Of a stretch of 64,000 nt of DNA, positions 45,389 to 56,545 are shown one piece after another. The stretch's first letter is position 1. The number at the start of each line of letters is the position of its first letter. The notes under the pieces are model-generated. The model ran no database searches and was not told the DNA's origin. It was given only the letters and a program-made list of their open reading frames with translations. Source of the DNA: Haliotis asinina (lineage: Eukaryota; Mollusca; Gastropoda; Lepetellida; Haliotidae); NCBI RefSeq assembly GCF_037392515.1, contig NC_090283.1, positions 12,778,501 to 12,842,500 of the forward strand, read 5' to 3'. Position numbers and translations under genes: made by a program.

Positions 45389-45650
45389 AACCCGTGAAGG
45401 TCCCGGGGTAGAATAGGCCTTCAGCAACCCATGCTTGCCATAAAAGACTCAGCTTGTCGTAAGAGGCGACTAACGGGATCGGGTGGTCAGGCTCGCTGAC
45501 TTGGTTGACGCATGTCATTGGTTCCCAATTGCGCAGATCGATGCTCATGTTGTTGATCACTGGATTGTCTGGTCCAGACTCGATTATTTACAGACCGCCG
45601 CCATATAGCTGTAATATTGCTGAGTGCGGCGTAAAACTCAACTCACTCAC
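45389..45650 (+). mobile_element. SINE-A full copy with 12-bp target duplication
   Basis: aacccgtgaaggtcccgggg head, accgccgccatatagctg, gcggcgtaaaactcaactca tail. Flanked by tagatcagagtc at 45377-45388 and 45651-45662. Confidence 0.95.
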
Positions 45651-45977
45651 TAGATCAGAGTCTTTCTTCTACTGACACCATTTCCATTCAGGACAATTCT
45701 ACATGTTGCATGGAATCACGGCTGGCCCAGTCATTTGAGCGTCGTAAATCACTGTTTGTTGAGTCCCTTTGGTACACAGATACCTACGATTGTGGATTCC
45801 AGGCTCGTTCTTCTTATGTGTCTACTTTCTAACGACCGTACATGTACTCGTGGTTTTCGGGAACGTTGTATTTCTTCGGGCTTTTCTTTCACACTTACAC
45901 GCCGTGATATTAACTGAATGTGAAAAATGACCTTGAATCGAACTCATTTATTGGGACATCATTCTATTTCCATTTCC

Positions 45978-45992
45978 AAACAAACAAACAAA

Positions 45993-46075
<83 letters not shown>

Positions 46076-46076
46076 A
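45978..46076. repeat. (AAAT)n microsatellite
   Basis: About 24 perfect aaat units following a short aaac run. Confidence 0.97.
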
Positions 46077-47096
46077 TCTACCTGACAACGTCTCATTAAA
46101 TCGCTTCTTTCCTGTGTCAGTGCTTGATTGTCACAAGAAGCTCGGTATTATTTTTTTCTAGTATTTATTTCATCTATCACATATTAAAGAGTAAATGATC
46201 GGGCTGTCTAACTTTGTGGCATCTGACTCAATCATTTTATGTTCTCTGCTTTATTACTCTGTTGTTCTGTTGCTTTTGGCTTTTCTGCTTTAAACTTCCA
46301 GATCTGCAAACCTGACAACAACTGAATTTGCTGTAGATATTTTTTATTTCATGGTGTTTCCTTCTTTCCACGATGCAGATGTACAGTAGCCGCTCCCAAA
46401 CAAACAAACAAACAAACAAACACAGCAGAAGTTACTGATGTCTTTATCTTCTTTCATTATATAGATATAAGTAAACAATTTTTTAAACCCATATTTTATT
46501 GTCATTTAAAAGCGATCGACCCACCCAAGTTAAGATTCTGGTGGCAACGCAAAACACACAAACATATTTGCCCTTACAGTGAATTCATTTACAAAACACT
46601 TTGCAAGGCAGTCTACTACTATACACATGCCCTCAAATGCCACGGGCCCTCGCGCTCGTGCCATTGCGACAGTAAGTTTTTTAAACAAACTAAATCATAT
46701 TTTGATATGATCCCCCGACTAAAAATGCTTAGCAGAGCAATGCAAAATGTCATGATGTATTGTACTATGATGTATTTTGAGTCGGAGTCATCTCAGAAAC
46801 AATATTTTAAAATACATGACAATTTTATGGATAGCAACTTCTTGGGTTTATTTTCACGACGTTTCGGGGCTTATCCTAGCCCACTCTTCAGGTTGAGCTG
46901 AACTGAACACTAAGGCTAACTGTTAACTCTGCCCACGACCTCACAATGCTTATGACGTCACAATGCTATGACAACATGATACCAGTAACTAACAGGAATG
47001 CTATGACAACATACTAGAATTAGTAGTGAATGGTTACAACGAACATGAATCACAGAATGAATAAATCTTAGTTTGTATATATAGTAGTGTTGTTGG

Positions 47097-47097
<1 letters not shown>
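46077..47097. other. Intergenic; short conserved-looking motif at 46850-46902
   Basis: Contains an (aaac)n run at 46397-46420 and, on the minus strand at 46855-46893, a ctgaaga ... gaaac arrangement with a GC stem between. No gene recognised. Confidence 0.35.

Positions 47098-47149
<52 letters not shown>
47098..47149. repeat. (ATT)n microsatellite
   Basis: About 17 perfect att units. Confidence 0.97.
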
Positions 47150-47576
47150 GACAGATCATTATTATACCAAATAATATTTTAAAAATCTTTAATCCTCGCA
47201 CGAGGGGCTGTGGTGAATGCCACTGCTTGAAACTCACGCGCAGCACACAGTAATACGGTCACGTGTAGGGATATTACTATATACCACGATATGAATACAT
47301 TTCACATTAAAAGGATTTACCTGTATCTGAATAAGTAATCTGTAAAATATGAACATATACTACCGCGCATAAATGTATAAACTTCGAAAATAGATTTCTT
47401 TATTTTGTTTTGTAAATATTATCAAAACGGTTCTAGGACGGAACAGTTGCCAAGACACGTCAAAACTGAAAACCCAGTTGTGATATCCGTTTCAAATGCG
47501 TGTACATCACAAACAAATGTCCATTGTTGTTGTTGTTTCTCATTATCACCAGGAAATACAGCCTAGTTCTCTTGTA

Positions 47577-47869
47577 GACCCGTGAAGGTCCCGGGGAAGA
47601 AGAGGCCTTCAGCAACCCAGGCTTGCCTTAAAAGGCATCTACGCTTGTCGTAAGAGGCGACTAACGGGATCTGGTGGTCATACTCACTGACTTGGTTGAC
47701 ACATGTCATCGATTCCCACTTGCGCAGATCGATGCTCATGCTGTTGATCAGTGGACTGTCTGGTCCAGACTCGATTATTTACAGACCGCCGCCATATAGC
47801 TGGAATATTGGTGAGTGCAGAGTAAACGAAAATCACTCACTCATTCACTCACTCACTCACTCACTCACT
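47577..47869 (+). mobile_element. SINE-A full copy
   Basis: Head gacccgtgaaggtcccggg, all middle blocks, and a tail of about 45 bp of actc repeats. Possible target duplication ctagttc(t/c)c (about 47563 and 47868), not exact. Confidence 0.92.
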
Positions 47870-48990
47870 AGTTCCCTGGGTCTGACTCTGAGCGTAGCGC
47901 AGGCGCAACAGATCCTGCGGACCATGCTGCATGGAATAAAACATAGGGGTATATTTTCATTTGTTACTAACAAGTATCTTTTATTTTTCCCTGGTGTTTT
48001 TGTAGCCTGAAAAGAATCCCTCAAAGCAATTGCCGGTATTGTGTCAGTTACAAGATAAGGTAAGGTCAAGAATTAATTATATGTTCTCCGTACGTATTAA
48101 ATAATATTGAATGTTTATATGTTGTCAGTTTTATTTCCTGCTAGATAGATCTGGAGATGTAAACGGTGCTATGCTCCGCAGTTAATAATTACAAAATGCC
48201 TTTCCAACTATGCACATTTCAATACGTGATATATGTAGTAAGGTTGACAAGTATATGCACACCGAAACAGTAAACGGGGTTAAATTCCAACACTGTACAA
48301 CCCAACAGTAAAATTTGCAACAGAGAACCAACGATCTCAGTTGACAAGAGCCACACGACTGGTGCCCGAACGCCTCATAGCAATATTGATTGGAAATGCT
48401 TTCATGGCGCTGTAGCCATTTTGATGATTTTATGTCAGGGTGTTTTAATCGAGCAAACAGACCTTAGAAAACTGCCAGAGATGCCTCGATAATTAAAGTG
48501 TCTAATGAAATATGAGAACGGTGTATTATGACATTCTAGCTGAGTGATTATACCTGGGACGTGATTGTGTGTTTGTTCAGCCTTCCGAGAACATTGTTCT
48601 CTGTTTGAACACAACACGTGCTTGCGTTGAGGATGTTATCAGAAGTGAGACTTGTCCTGGTCGATCTCAAACGTTAACGCAGATAAAAATATCAGGACAC
48701 ATAAATCAAAGTCGAAATTCCTGTCTCTGATAACCATTGTTTCAACAAAATCGATGAATCTTTGTCTAAAATAACTGACCAAACAAAATAGCTAATAAAA
48801 CCGTAATATTTTAACCTGTTATGAAATGATCAACACGTATTGCAGTGTTTAAGGAGATAAGTCCAAGTCTGTAATATAATCGTTTCGGGCTGAATGGTTG
48901 TAAGGCCAAAGTGATATGAGCACAATATAGGAATAAAATAAGGGATCACATAAAAGAACAAGTGTTCCCTTATTTTTTCTTCACAAGCTA
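47870..48990. other. Intergenic, no gene recognised
   Basis: No coding or repeat signal supported. Confidence 0.35.
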
Positions 48991-48994
48991 TGCG

Positions 48995-49145
48995 ATACAT
49001 AGTGGTGGTGTTATAGCAGATTCTTTTTATGTTTTATGACGTCACATCTGTGCCACCTTTGCACGTGTGTAACCTTTATGTGACCTAATCGATTTTGCAC
49101 CACCCCCTTGTACACGAATTCCCCCTTCCGGACCAGGTATGTGAC
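48995..49145 (-). repeat. Diverged inverted copy of part of the 1.2-kb repeat
   Basis: atgttttatgacgtcacat, gtgtgtaacc and cccccttccggaccaggt read in reverse as the segment 51830-51965 (cctgttccggaaggggat, cacatgtgacgtcataaaa). cttcacaagctatgcgatac at 48980 also recurs at 56615. Confidence 0.6.
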
Positions 49146-49463
49146 TTGGGGGTTAAGCTGTCTTAGTAATATCTAGTTTTCTTTATCACAAGATGAGGGG
49201 GAGGAGGAGGAGGGGGAGGAGGAGGTTGATTCCTGAGATGTCCAAGCATGGTATCTCTACTCGAAAAAAGGCGAGTTTGCACAAGGGACACGTTCCTGAC
49301 TGCATGATGTTCAGAGTCTAAATAGCAGAAAGCCTGACAGATATTCAAAGTCTCAACTGGTCTTTAGGATTTCAAGAAGTACATACCATTTAACAGGACC
49401 AATTCCCAGGATGTTCGGAATCTTAATACATACTTTTCCTAACAGATCCATAAATCAAAATAG

Positions 49464-49527
49464 TGAGTGAGTTTATTTTTACGCCGCACTCAGCAATATC
49501 CTAGCTACATAGTGGCGGTTTGACACC
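49464..49527 (-). mobile_element. SINE-A 3'-end fragment
   Basis: agtgagtgagtttattttta, cgccgcactcagcaatatcc, truncated at about 64 bp. Confidence 0.8.
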
Positions 49528-49614
49528 AAATAATGGGAGCAGTATGTAACGACTACACTATACATTGACAACCAATGCAAATATGTTCTTAACTTTGATT
49601 TATTGGCAATGTTC

Positions 49615-49827
49615 AGAAATACAAATATACAATGTGTCACATCACACAGTTACGAATGCAAATCGACTACCCCATTGGGCCACGTCTTTCTGAGGTACTC
49701 CTACCAGTGCCAAATACCGACAGTTTGGAGCCCAATTTTCATGTTCGACTCAGGGAACATCACCTACTTCCCAGGTCACGAGAACGACATCACATTGAAA
49801 AGACTTGCAAGCGTCCCCTATGATTAA
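49615..49827 (+). CDS. Possible isolated terminal exon, unrecognised
   Basis: After an acceptor-like atgttcag the frame reads HVFLRYSYQCQIPTVWSPIF and FDSGNITYFPGHENDITLKR to a TAA. Codon use looks more gene-like than the surroundings and an N-glycosylation sequon (NIT) is present, but no neighbouring exon could be joined. It could be a decayed exon or chance. Confidence 0.2.
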   Translation, partial: RNTNIQCVTSHSYECKSTTPLGHVFLRYSYQCQIPTVWSPIFMFDSGNITYFPGHENDITLKRLASVPYD

Positions 49828-50127
49828 GTACACAAACCCTGCTTGGGCCATTTGACTATGACTGTGTTTCATCTGCACAGCTGGCCAAGACTGTAAGGAA
49901 TTCATCCGTCCTTGCTTATATTGATATACATGTACGTATTCTAACGTAAGGACAACTCACTGAGAGGGAATGTACAATTACAAGACGTGTAGATGATTTT
50001 GCATGCAATGTGGATGTAACGGGCCGTTATCACGTATCATTTGATATGTCAAACAAATCGAATAATGTACAGAATTGTACGTATCTGAATAAACTTTTGA
50101 ATTTAATTTTATTCAGTTCAGTACGCA

Positions 50128-50286
50128 TGGTAAACCCGGGTTCGAATTCAACATGGGTGCAATGTGTGAAGCTCATTTCTGGCGCCCCCATCAAGATATT
50201 TCTGGAATATTGCTTAAAGTCGCGTAAAACTAAATACTGATAGTCAGTCAGTCAGTCAGTCAGTCAGTCAGTCAGTCAGTCAGTCA
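50128..50286 (+). mobile_element. SINE-B copy with (CAGT)n tail
   Basis: gggttcgaattcaac B box, gaagctcatttctggcgccc, ggaatattgcttaaagtcgc. The tail is about 14 cagt/gtca units instead of the usual actc. Confidence 0.85.
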
Positions 50287-50654
50287 ATTCAAACGTTATT
50301 TCATAAAAAATCATAAGCACCAAAAGGGGCCAGTAACATATGTGTCACACGATGTCAGATAGGTGTCCTACAGTGTATTCATGAAAATATAAATGTTTTT
50401 GATGTTTGCAGTCTGACAGCAATTGAAGTTCAACTTTAAAATCTGGAATTTAAATGTTCTACAAGAGGGCAAGTCTGTTTTCAGAAATATGACAAATGTT
50501 AAACCATTTCATCTTTGTACAACCACTTGACACACTACTTGAGATATTCAGTGGCCATCAGTCCTCAACTGCTTACTATTTCCTGTCTTTTCGGTAAGAC
50601 ACTTGGGGACATAAAAGATGCCAACCACTTGTGCGTTGTTCCTTGTGTGCCAAA

Positions 50655-51632
50655 TGGCGTGTGAAATCTATTTTAAACTACCTAGTGATACCTTTGATTT
50701 AACAAAATGCGCCTTTGACCTAATAATTAGTAGCTACATCCCTCTAATGTTAATAGTGTCATATCAATTCTATAAATTCAACAAAAGATTTTGCTGTGTG
50801 AACACTCAAGTCGGCAAACTTACAATCCCCCCCCCCCCCCCCCCTCCTACATAACGAAAGCTGACCAGTTGTGGGTGTACCATCACATTAAACATTATCA
50901 ACAACCATTCCATGTACCAATGATTGCAGTCTGCCCTTTAAAGGATTTCTGATCAAACGGCTAACTATGGAATACTGTAAGGGACATTCTCGCCAAATCT
51001 CGCATTCTCGCGATCTCGCATTATCGCACTTTTGGCTTTTTAGGCTTGTTTCCAAATGTCGAGATCGCGAGAATGCGAGATCGCGAGAATGTCCTTTACA
51101 GTATTCCATAGCTAACTTTGCGAGCACACAGAAATCTAAACACATGAACCATCCCTGGTCCGCACCAAACGTCACCTACTTGAACATATCTCTACACGCA
51201 TAAGCCATGGTGAACGACAGCACTAAATAGTTAAAATGGTGGCCAGTTTTAATGATTGGATGGAAGTGTGTTTCAGAAACATCTTACATTACTTCATCGC
51301 ATCACATATCTCTTCAGTTACGCCTCAGTGAGCAAGAGGGATGTCGACTTTTAGTGACGGTGGCAGTGCATGGATTGCGCGCCGTTCACGCACTAAATTG
51401 ATTTTGCCAACGTTACAATCGTTTATTGTTCACAGATATGGAAACTTCGGAGTTGTTTCCTTCGTATCAAATCACCAATAGCAGTGTATTTTAAACTGCC
51501 TCAGCCTTTCATTTAACAAAATACGCTCTGATGTGCGCTTTTCATCAAATAAATGAACTTCCCTCTTATGCCTATTAATTCAATAAAATATTTTGTGAAG
51601 ACTCAAATCGGCAAACCCATACTCCCTTTAAC
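50655..51632 (+). repeat. Diverged direct repeat pair
   Basis: 50655-50830 and 51480-51632 share ttttaaactncct, ttnatttaacaaaatncgc, attcaa.aaa.attttg.tgtgaa and ctcaa.tcggcaaac. A C-run (50827-50844) follows the first copy and a MITE lies between them. Confidence 0.6.
50965..51111. mobile_element. 147-bp MITE, almost entirely inverted repeat
   Basis: Arms of about 57 bp (ctatggaatactgtaaggga, cattctcgc) invert onto 51055-51111. Flanked by ctaa on both sides. Each arm also repeats a tctcgc motif internally. Confidence 0.9.
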
Positions 51633-51679
51633 ATAACTGAGCAAGAATTGAAAATCTAATGTCTGAATGGAACACTAAT

Positions 51680-51730
51680 ATTGAGGTGGGAGGTGGGAGG
51701 TGGGAGGTGGGGTGGGGTGGGGGTGGGGGC
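51680..51730. repeat. G-rich (GGGAGGT)n tract
   Basis: gaggtgggaggtgggaggtg and following ggggtgggggtgggggc, a run able in principle to form G-quadruplexes. Confidence 0.9.
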
Positions 51731-51781
51731 CCACATTTTGCTCCAATACCAAGAAATGAAGATACATGTGAACACACAACT

Positions 51782-54224
51782 GTTTGATAAAACAATCCAG
51801 TAGATATTACTGTGACACGTCAATCCCCAGGTCATGCACCTGTTCCGGAAGGGGATTTATCTACAGTGGGGTGGGGCTGAGGGTTCAACAGTCAAAATCT
51901 GTTAGGTCACACAAGGGATACACACATTCATAGGTGACACACATGTGACGTCATAAAAACAAAATGTCTGTCACTTTTCTGCTACACTGTTCACACACTT
52001 TTCACACAACACCTGTTTTCATACTGTGCTGTCCTGTATGGGTAAAATGTTTCAGACCTAATTTCTATTTTTATATTTATATATTTGATATTCTAGTTGT
52101 TTTACTTTCCACAGGTTTATATACTTCACCCTTTGACTGAAATTTGCCGATGTAAATAAACTCCTACTTCACTGACTGGTTCAAGCTGCCATAGGTTACA
52201 AGGCCGCAGCTATTTGAGCGACTCCTAGATGACAAAATTGAATGTCGAGGTGCGTTTGAAATTGATGTAAGTGCTTACATTACCCACGCAGTTGTCCAAA
52301 TTATACCGAAATCAGAAAAACTGATCTAAAACTGTTTATCCTGTTAATGGATTTGACCTTCGATCATGAGTAGAATATTTGCATCAAGCTACTATCAACA
52401 TTATAAACTATGTTCTCTGATATACATTTCAAACAGTGAAGATCCGGGTTAAAAATAGTCTTTAGCAAACTTTGTCTTGGGAGGTCACAAAAGGTACCAG
52501 TGGTCAGACTCAAAGCCTTAGTTGAAACGTCATCGTATCTAGATTGCCTATGTCGATGCTCATGCTGTTGATCAATGAACTGGCTGGTCCAGATGTTATT
52601 CAGGAATATTTCTGAGTGTTATACAATATTGTGACAAAAACAAGCACACAGACATTGAGTTTGGACCACACTATCCGGTTCACTTATTCGTTTTCCGTGT
52701 GTTTTCATGGGTTATCAATGTGATAACGATAATAATAAATCATTTACATGGCGCCTAGTATCCATCTGATTTGTTGCTCACTGTAATTAGAATCTGATTG
52801 TAATTACCCAAGCTGCCTCCTAGGCGCTATAAGGTTATAGTCACATGATTGGGTACTCATTTTCTGCTGGGCGAACTGAGGCAATTTTGAACAAACTCAC
52901 TTGCCTGATTTGTTGCCTGAGCGCTACACACAGGATCACACACCGCCACAATATAGATAATTATAATAAATAAATCTATACACATGTGATGCAATGTCAC
53001 TCAGTTTGATAAAACAATCCAGTAGATATTACTGTGACAGGTCAATCCAGGTCATGCACCTGTTCCGGAAGGGGATTTATCTACAGTGGGGTGGGGCTGA
53101 GGGTTCAACAGTCAAAATCTGTTAGGTCACACAAGGGATACACACATTCATAGGTGACACACATGTGACGTCATAAAAACAAAATGTCTGTCACTTTTCT
53201 GCTACACTGTTCACACACTTTTCACACAACACCTGTTTTCATTCTGTGCTGTCCTGTATGGGTAAAATGTTTCAGACCTAATTTCTATTTTTATATTTAT
53301 ATATTTGATATTCTAGTTGTTTTACTTTCCACAGGTTTATATACTTCACCCTTTGACTGAAATTTGCCGATGTAAATAAACTCCTACTTCACTGACTGGT
53401 TCAAGCTGCCATAGGTTACAAGGCCGCAGCTATTTGAACGATTCCTAGATGACAAAATTGAATGTCGAGGTGCGTTTGAAATTGGAGTAAGTGCTTACAT
53501 TACCCACGCAGTTGTCCAAATTATACCGAAATCAGAAAAACTGATCTAAAACTGTTTATCCTGTTAATGGATTTGACCTTCGATCATGAGTAGAATATTT
53601 GCATCAAGCTACTATCAACATTATAAACTATGTTCTCTGATATACATTTCAAACAGTGAAGATCCGGTTTAAAATAGTCTTTAGCAAACTTTGTCTTGGG
53701 AGGTCACAAAAGGTACCAGTGGTCAGACTCAAAGCCTTAGTTGAAACGTCATCGTATCCAGATAGGCTATGTCGATGCTCATGCTGTTGATCAATGAACT
53801 GGCTGGTCCAGATGTTATTCAGGAATATTTCTGAGTGTTATACAATATTGTGACAAAAACAAGCACACAGACATTGAGTTTGGACCACACTATCCGGTTC
53901 ACTTATTCGTTTTTCCGTGTGTTTTCATGGGTTATCAATGTGATAACGATAATAATAAATCATTTACATGGCGCCTAGTATCCATCTGATTTGTTGCTCA
54001 CTGTAATCAGAATCTGATTGTAATTACCCAAGCTGCCTCCTAGGCGCTATAAGGTTATAGTCACATGATTGGGTACTCATTTTCTGCTGGGCGAACTGAG
54101 GGAATTTTGAACAAACTCACTTGCCTGATTTGTTGCCTGAGCGCTACAAACAGGATCACACACCGCCACAATATAGATAATTATAATAAATAAATCTATA
54201 CACATGTGATGCAATGTCACTCAG
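51782..54224 (+). repeat. 1.22-kb block in two tandem copies, about 99% alike
   Basis: Copy 1 51782-53003, copy 2 53004-54224. Both begin gtttgataaaacaatccagt and end gcaatgtcactcag; differences are scattered substitutions and 1-3-bp indels. Each copy contains a SINE-A fragment (52548-52625 and 53770-53847) and no ORF of note. Confidence 0.96.
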
Positions 54225-54317
54225 TATCCCGTTAGTCGCCCCTCACAGGATCGAAAATAAATTCATCGTTTTTCTGACGAAGAGTAAATGCATATGAAGA
54301 TAATAGAATAGTGACAG

Positions 54318-54474
54318 AGTGATTTCAGTTTTACACCGCTTATAGCAATATGCAAGCCATATTACGGCGGGGGTACCAGAAATGGGCTTCACACACTGTG
54401 CCCATGAGGGGAATCGAACCCGGGTCTGCAGCTTGATGAGCAAATGCTTTAACCACAAAGCTACCTAACCGCCC
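54318..54474 (-). mobile_element. SINE-B full copy
   Basis: Reverse copy: cagttttacaccgcttatag, gaaatgggcttcacacactg, ggaatcgaacccgggtct (B box), ctttaaccacaaagctacc (A box). Confidence 0.9.
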
Positions 54475-54785
54475 ATGCTGGAATATGTCAGCTTGACACG
54501 GAGAGCCAGACCTTCACAGAGATTGTTTTCAGAGAGGCGTTATATGTTTGAGCTACGCCTTAACAGGAAGCGCTGAGCATGGATACATGAATATCGATTC
54601 TAACCCGTTTCTTCACGTGGAGATATGTAACCTGTTGTAAGGGACTGGGGTGGGGTCGCACCGGAAGTTATCTTTACCAAGAAATCTGAACGTGGTTCCC
54701 GGAGAATGGAGCGTCAGTGCATACCCATGGAACCAGTTTGTGAAATTTGTCGCTTATAGCATACAAGTCAAGGGTAAGGTTTGTT

Positions 54786-55014
54786 CGCTTATTGTTTAAC
54801 GCCTCACACAGCACTATTCCAGCTATGGCGGCGGTCTGTCAGTAATCGATTCAGGACGAGGCAGTCCAGTGATCAACAACATGAGTACCGATCTATGCAG
54901 TTGGGATAGGTTGACATGTTTTTAAGAGAGCTTAAAAATGTAGTCCCTGTTCGTCACCTCTTTCCACAAACATGGGTTTATGAAGACCGATTTTAACCCT
55001 GATCTTCACGGGTA
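54786..55014 (-). mobile_element. SINE-A copy, diverged
   Basis: cagcactattccagctatgg, tccagtgatcaacaacatg, ttcgtcacctc..caaacatgg and gatcttcacggg. Confidence 0.8.
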
Positions 55015-55249
55015 ATTTGTATATTTGTAATTGGGCATACTGCATTTCGTTGGTACACTCCTGCTAAAGTTGAATTTCTATCGAATAGCAAAATTTTGAG
55101 CCCCGATAAAGAGCAGATTATTATAATTACATCCTGTTTGAGAACCAATTACATGTGACAAGCCTGTCAGTGCATGACACCCGGGACTGCCACTAGATAA
55201 GTGCATGTGTCATTTGCCTAGGAACACGGTGACATCAGTAACAGTCATT

Positions 55250-55310
55250 ATGAATCTACACATTGCCCTGTTGGTGATTTTACTCGCCGGGATCCAGATC
55301 GCTCATTCAG
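55250..55310 (+). CDS. Metallopeptidase gene exon 1: signal peptide
   Basis: Encodes [20 protein letters not shown], a compact secretion signal, ending in phase 1 at donor gtaagt. It is the only ATG here giving a signal sequence in phase with the next exon. Confidence 0.88.
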
Positions 55311-56454
55311 GTAAGTCAGTAACATCTGATTCTTTGAATATTTTTCAAATATGACAAATGGGCTTTATTTTTCAAATTGCTTTAAGGCAGATATGACAAA
55401 TGGGCCTATATTTTTCAACTCCTCTAAGGCCCTTTCCTATTAATGTCTAAATATACGATGTGAAGCGGTCATGCCATGCCGGTATCATAGCACAGCTCAT
55501 CTAGACTGTCCGCCTCTAGACTTTTATCGCTTTCAGTCAATGATGTAACCGTAGCGAAGGTTTTATGTCATGTTCTTAATATTTAGGGGTAAAACATTAA
55601 ATAAACAACGACAGTTGAGGGAGTCTACAACAAAATATTATTCCAAAACCTAAAAATTGACATTTTAACAAACATACACGCATGTTTTGAACCTTTAAAC
55701 ATAAAAAAACAAAACATATGTTCACTGTAATCACAATCTCATGATGGTCAGTGACAGACCAATGTATTTGCTTGTGGTTTAACGGAGCACTCTGCAAAAT
55801 TCCAGCTATATGGAATATAGGTCTGTGAATAATCGACCAGACAATCCAGTGATCAACATCGCAAGTATCGATCTGCATCAACCAAGATCGCAAGCCCGAC
55901 CACCCGATCCAGTGAAAAGTGAGAGAAGGAGTTTAGTTTTACGCCGCACTCAGCAATATTCCAGCTATATGGCGGCGGTCTGTAAATAATCGAGTCTGGA
56001 CAATCCACTGATCAACAGCATGAGCATCGATCTGCGCAAATGGGAACCGATGACATGTGTCAACCAGGTCAGCGAGCCTGACCACCCGATCCCGTTAATC
56101 GCCTCTTATGACAAGTATATTCGCCTTTATATAGCAAGCATGGGGTGCTGAAAGCCTGTTCTACCTCGGACCTTCACAGGTACGATCCCGTTAATAGCAT
56201 CTTACGACAAGCATGGCCATGGGTTAATGAAGATCAGTACTAACCCGGATCGTTACGGTTATAATGAACATGATATCTTAGTTTTCGCTAACAAATGCAA
56301 ACACACCCAATAACCATCATCCACTCATCCCCCGAGCGGTGGTACAGGGTCAGTACAGATAACTAACACTCAAAAACATAATATACTTCTCTTCAAAGGT
56401 TTACACTCATGTACAACGCTCACTATATGTTATGCATATGTATGTATGTATGTA

Positions 56455-56545
<91 letters not shown>

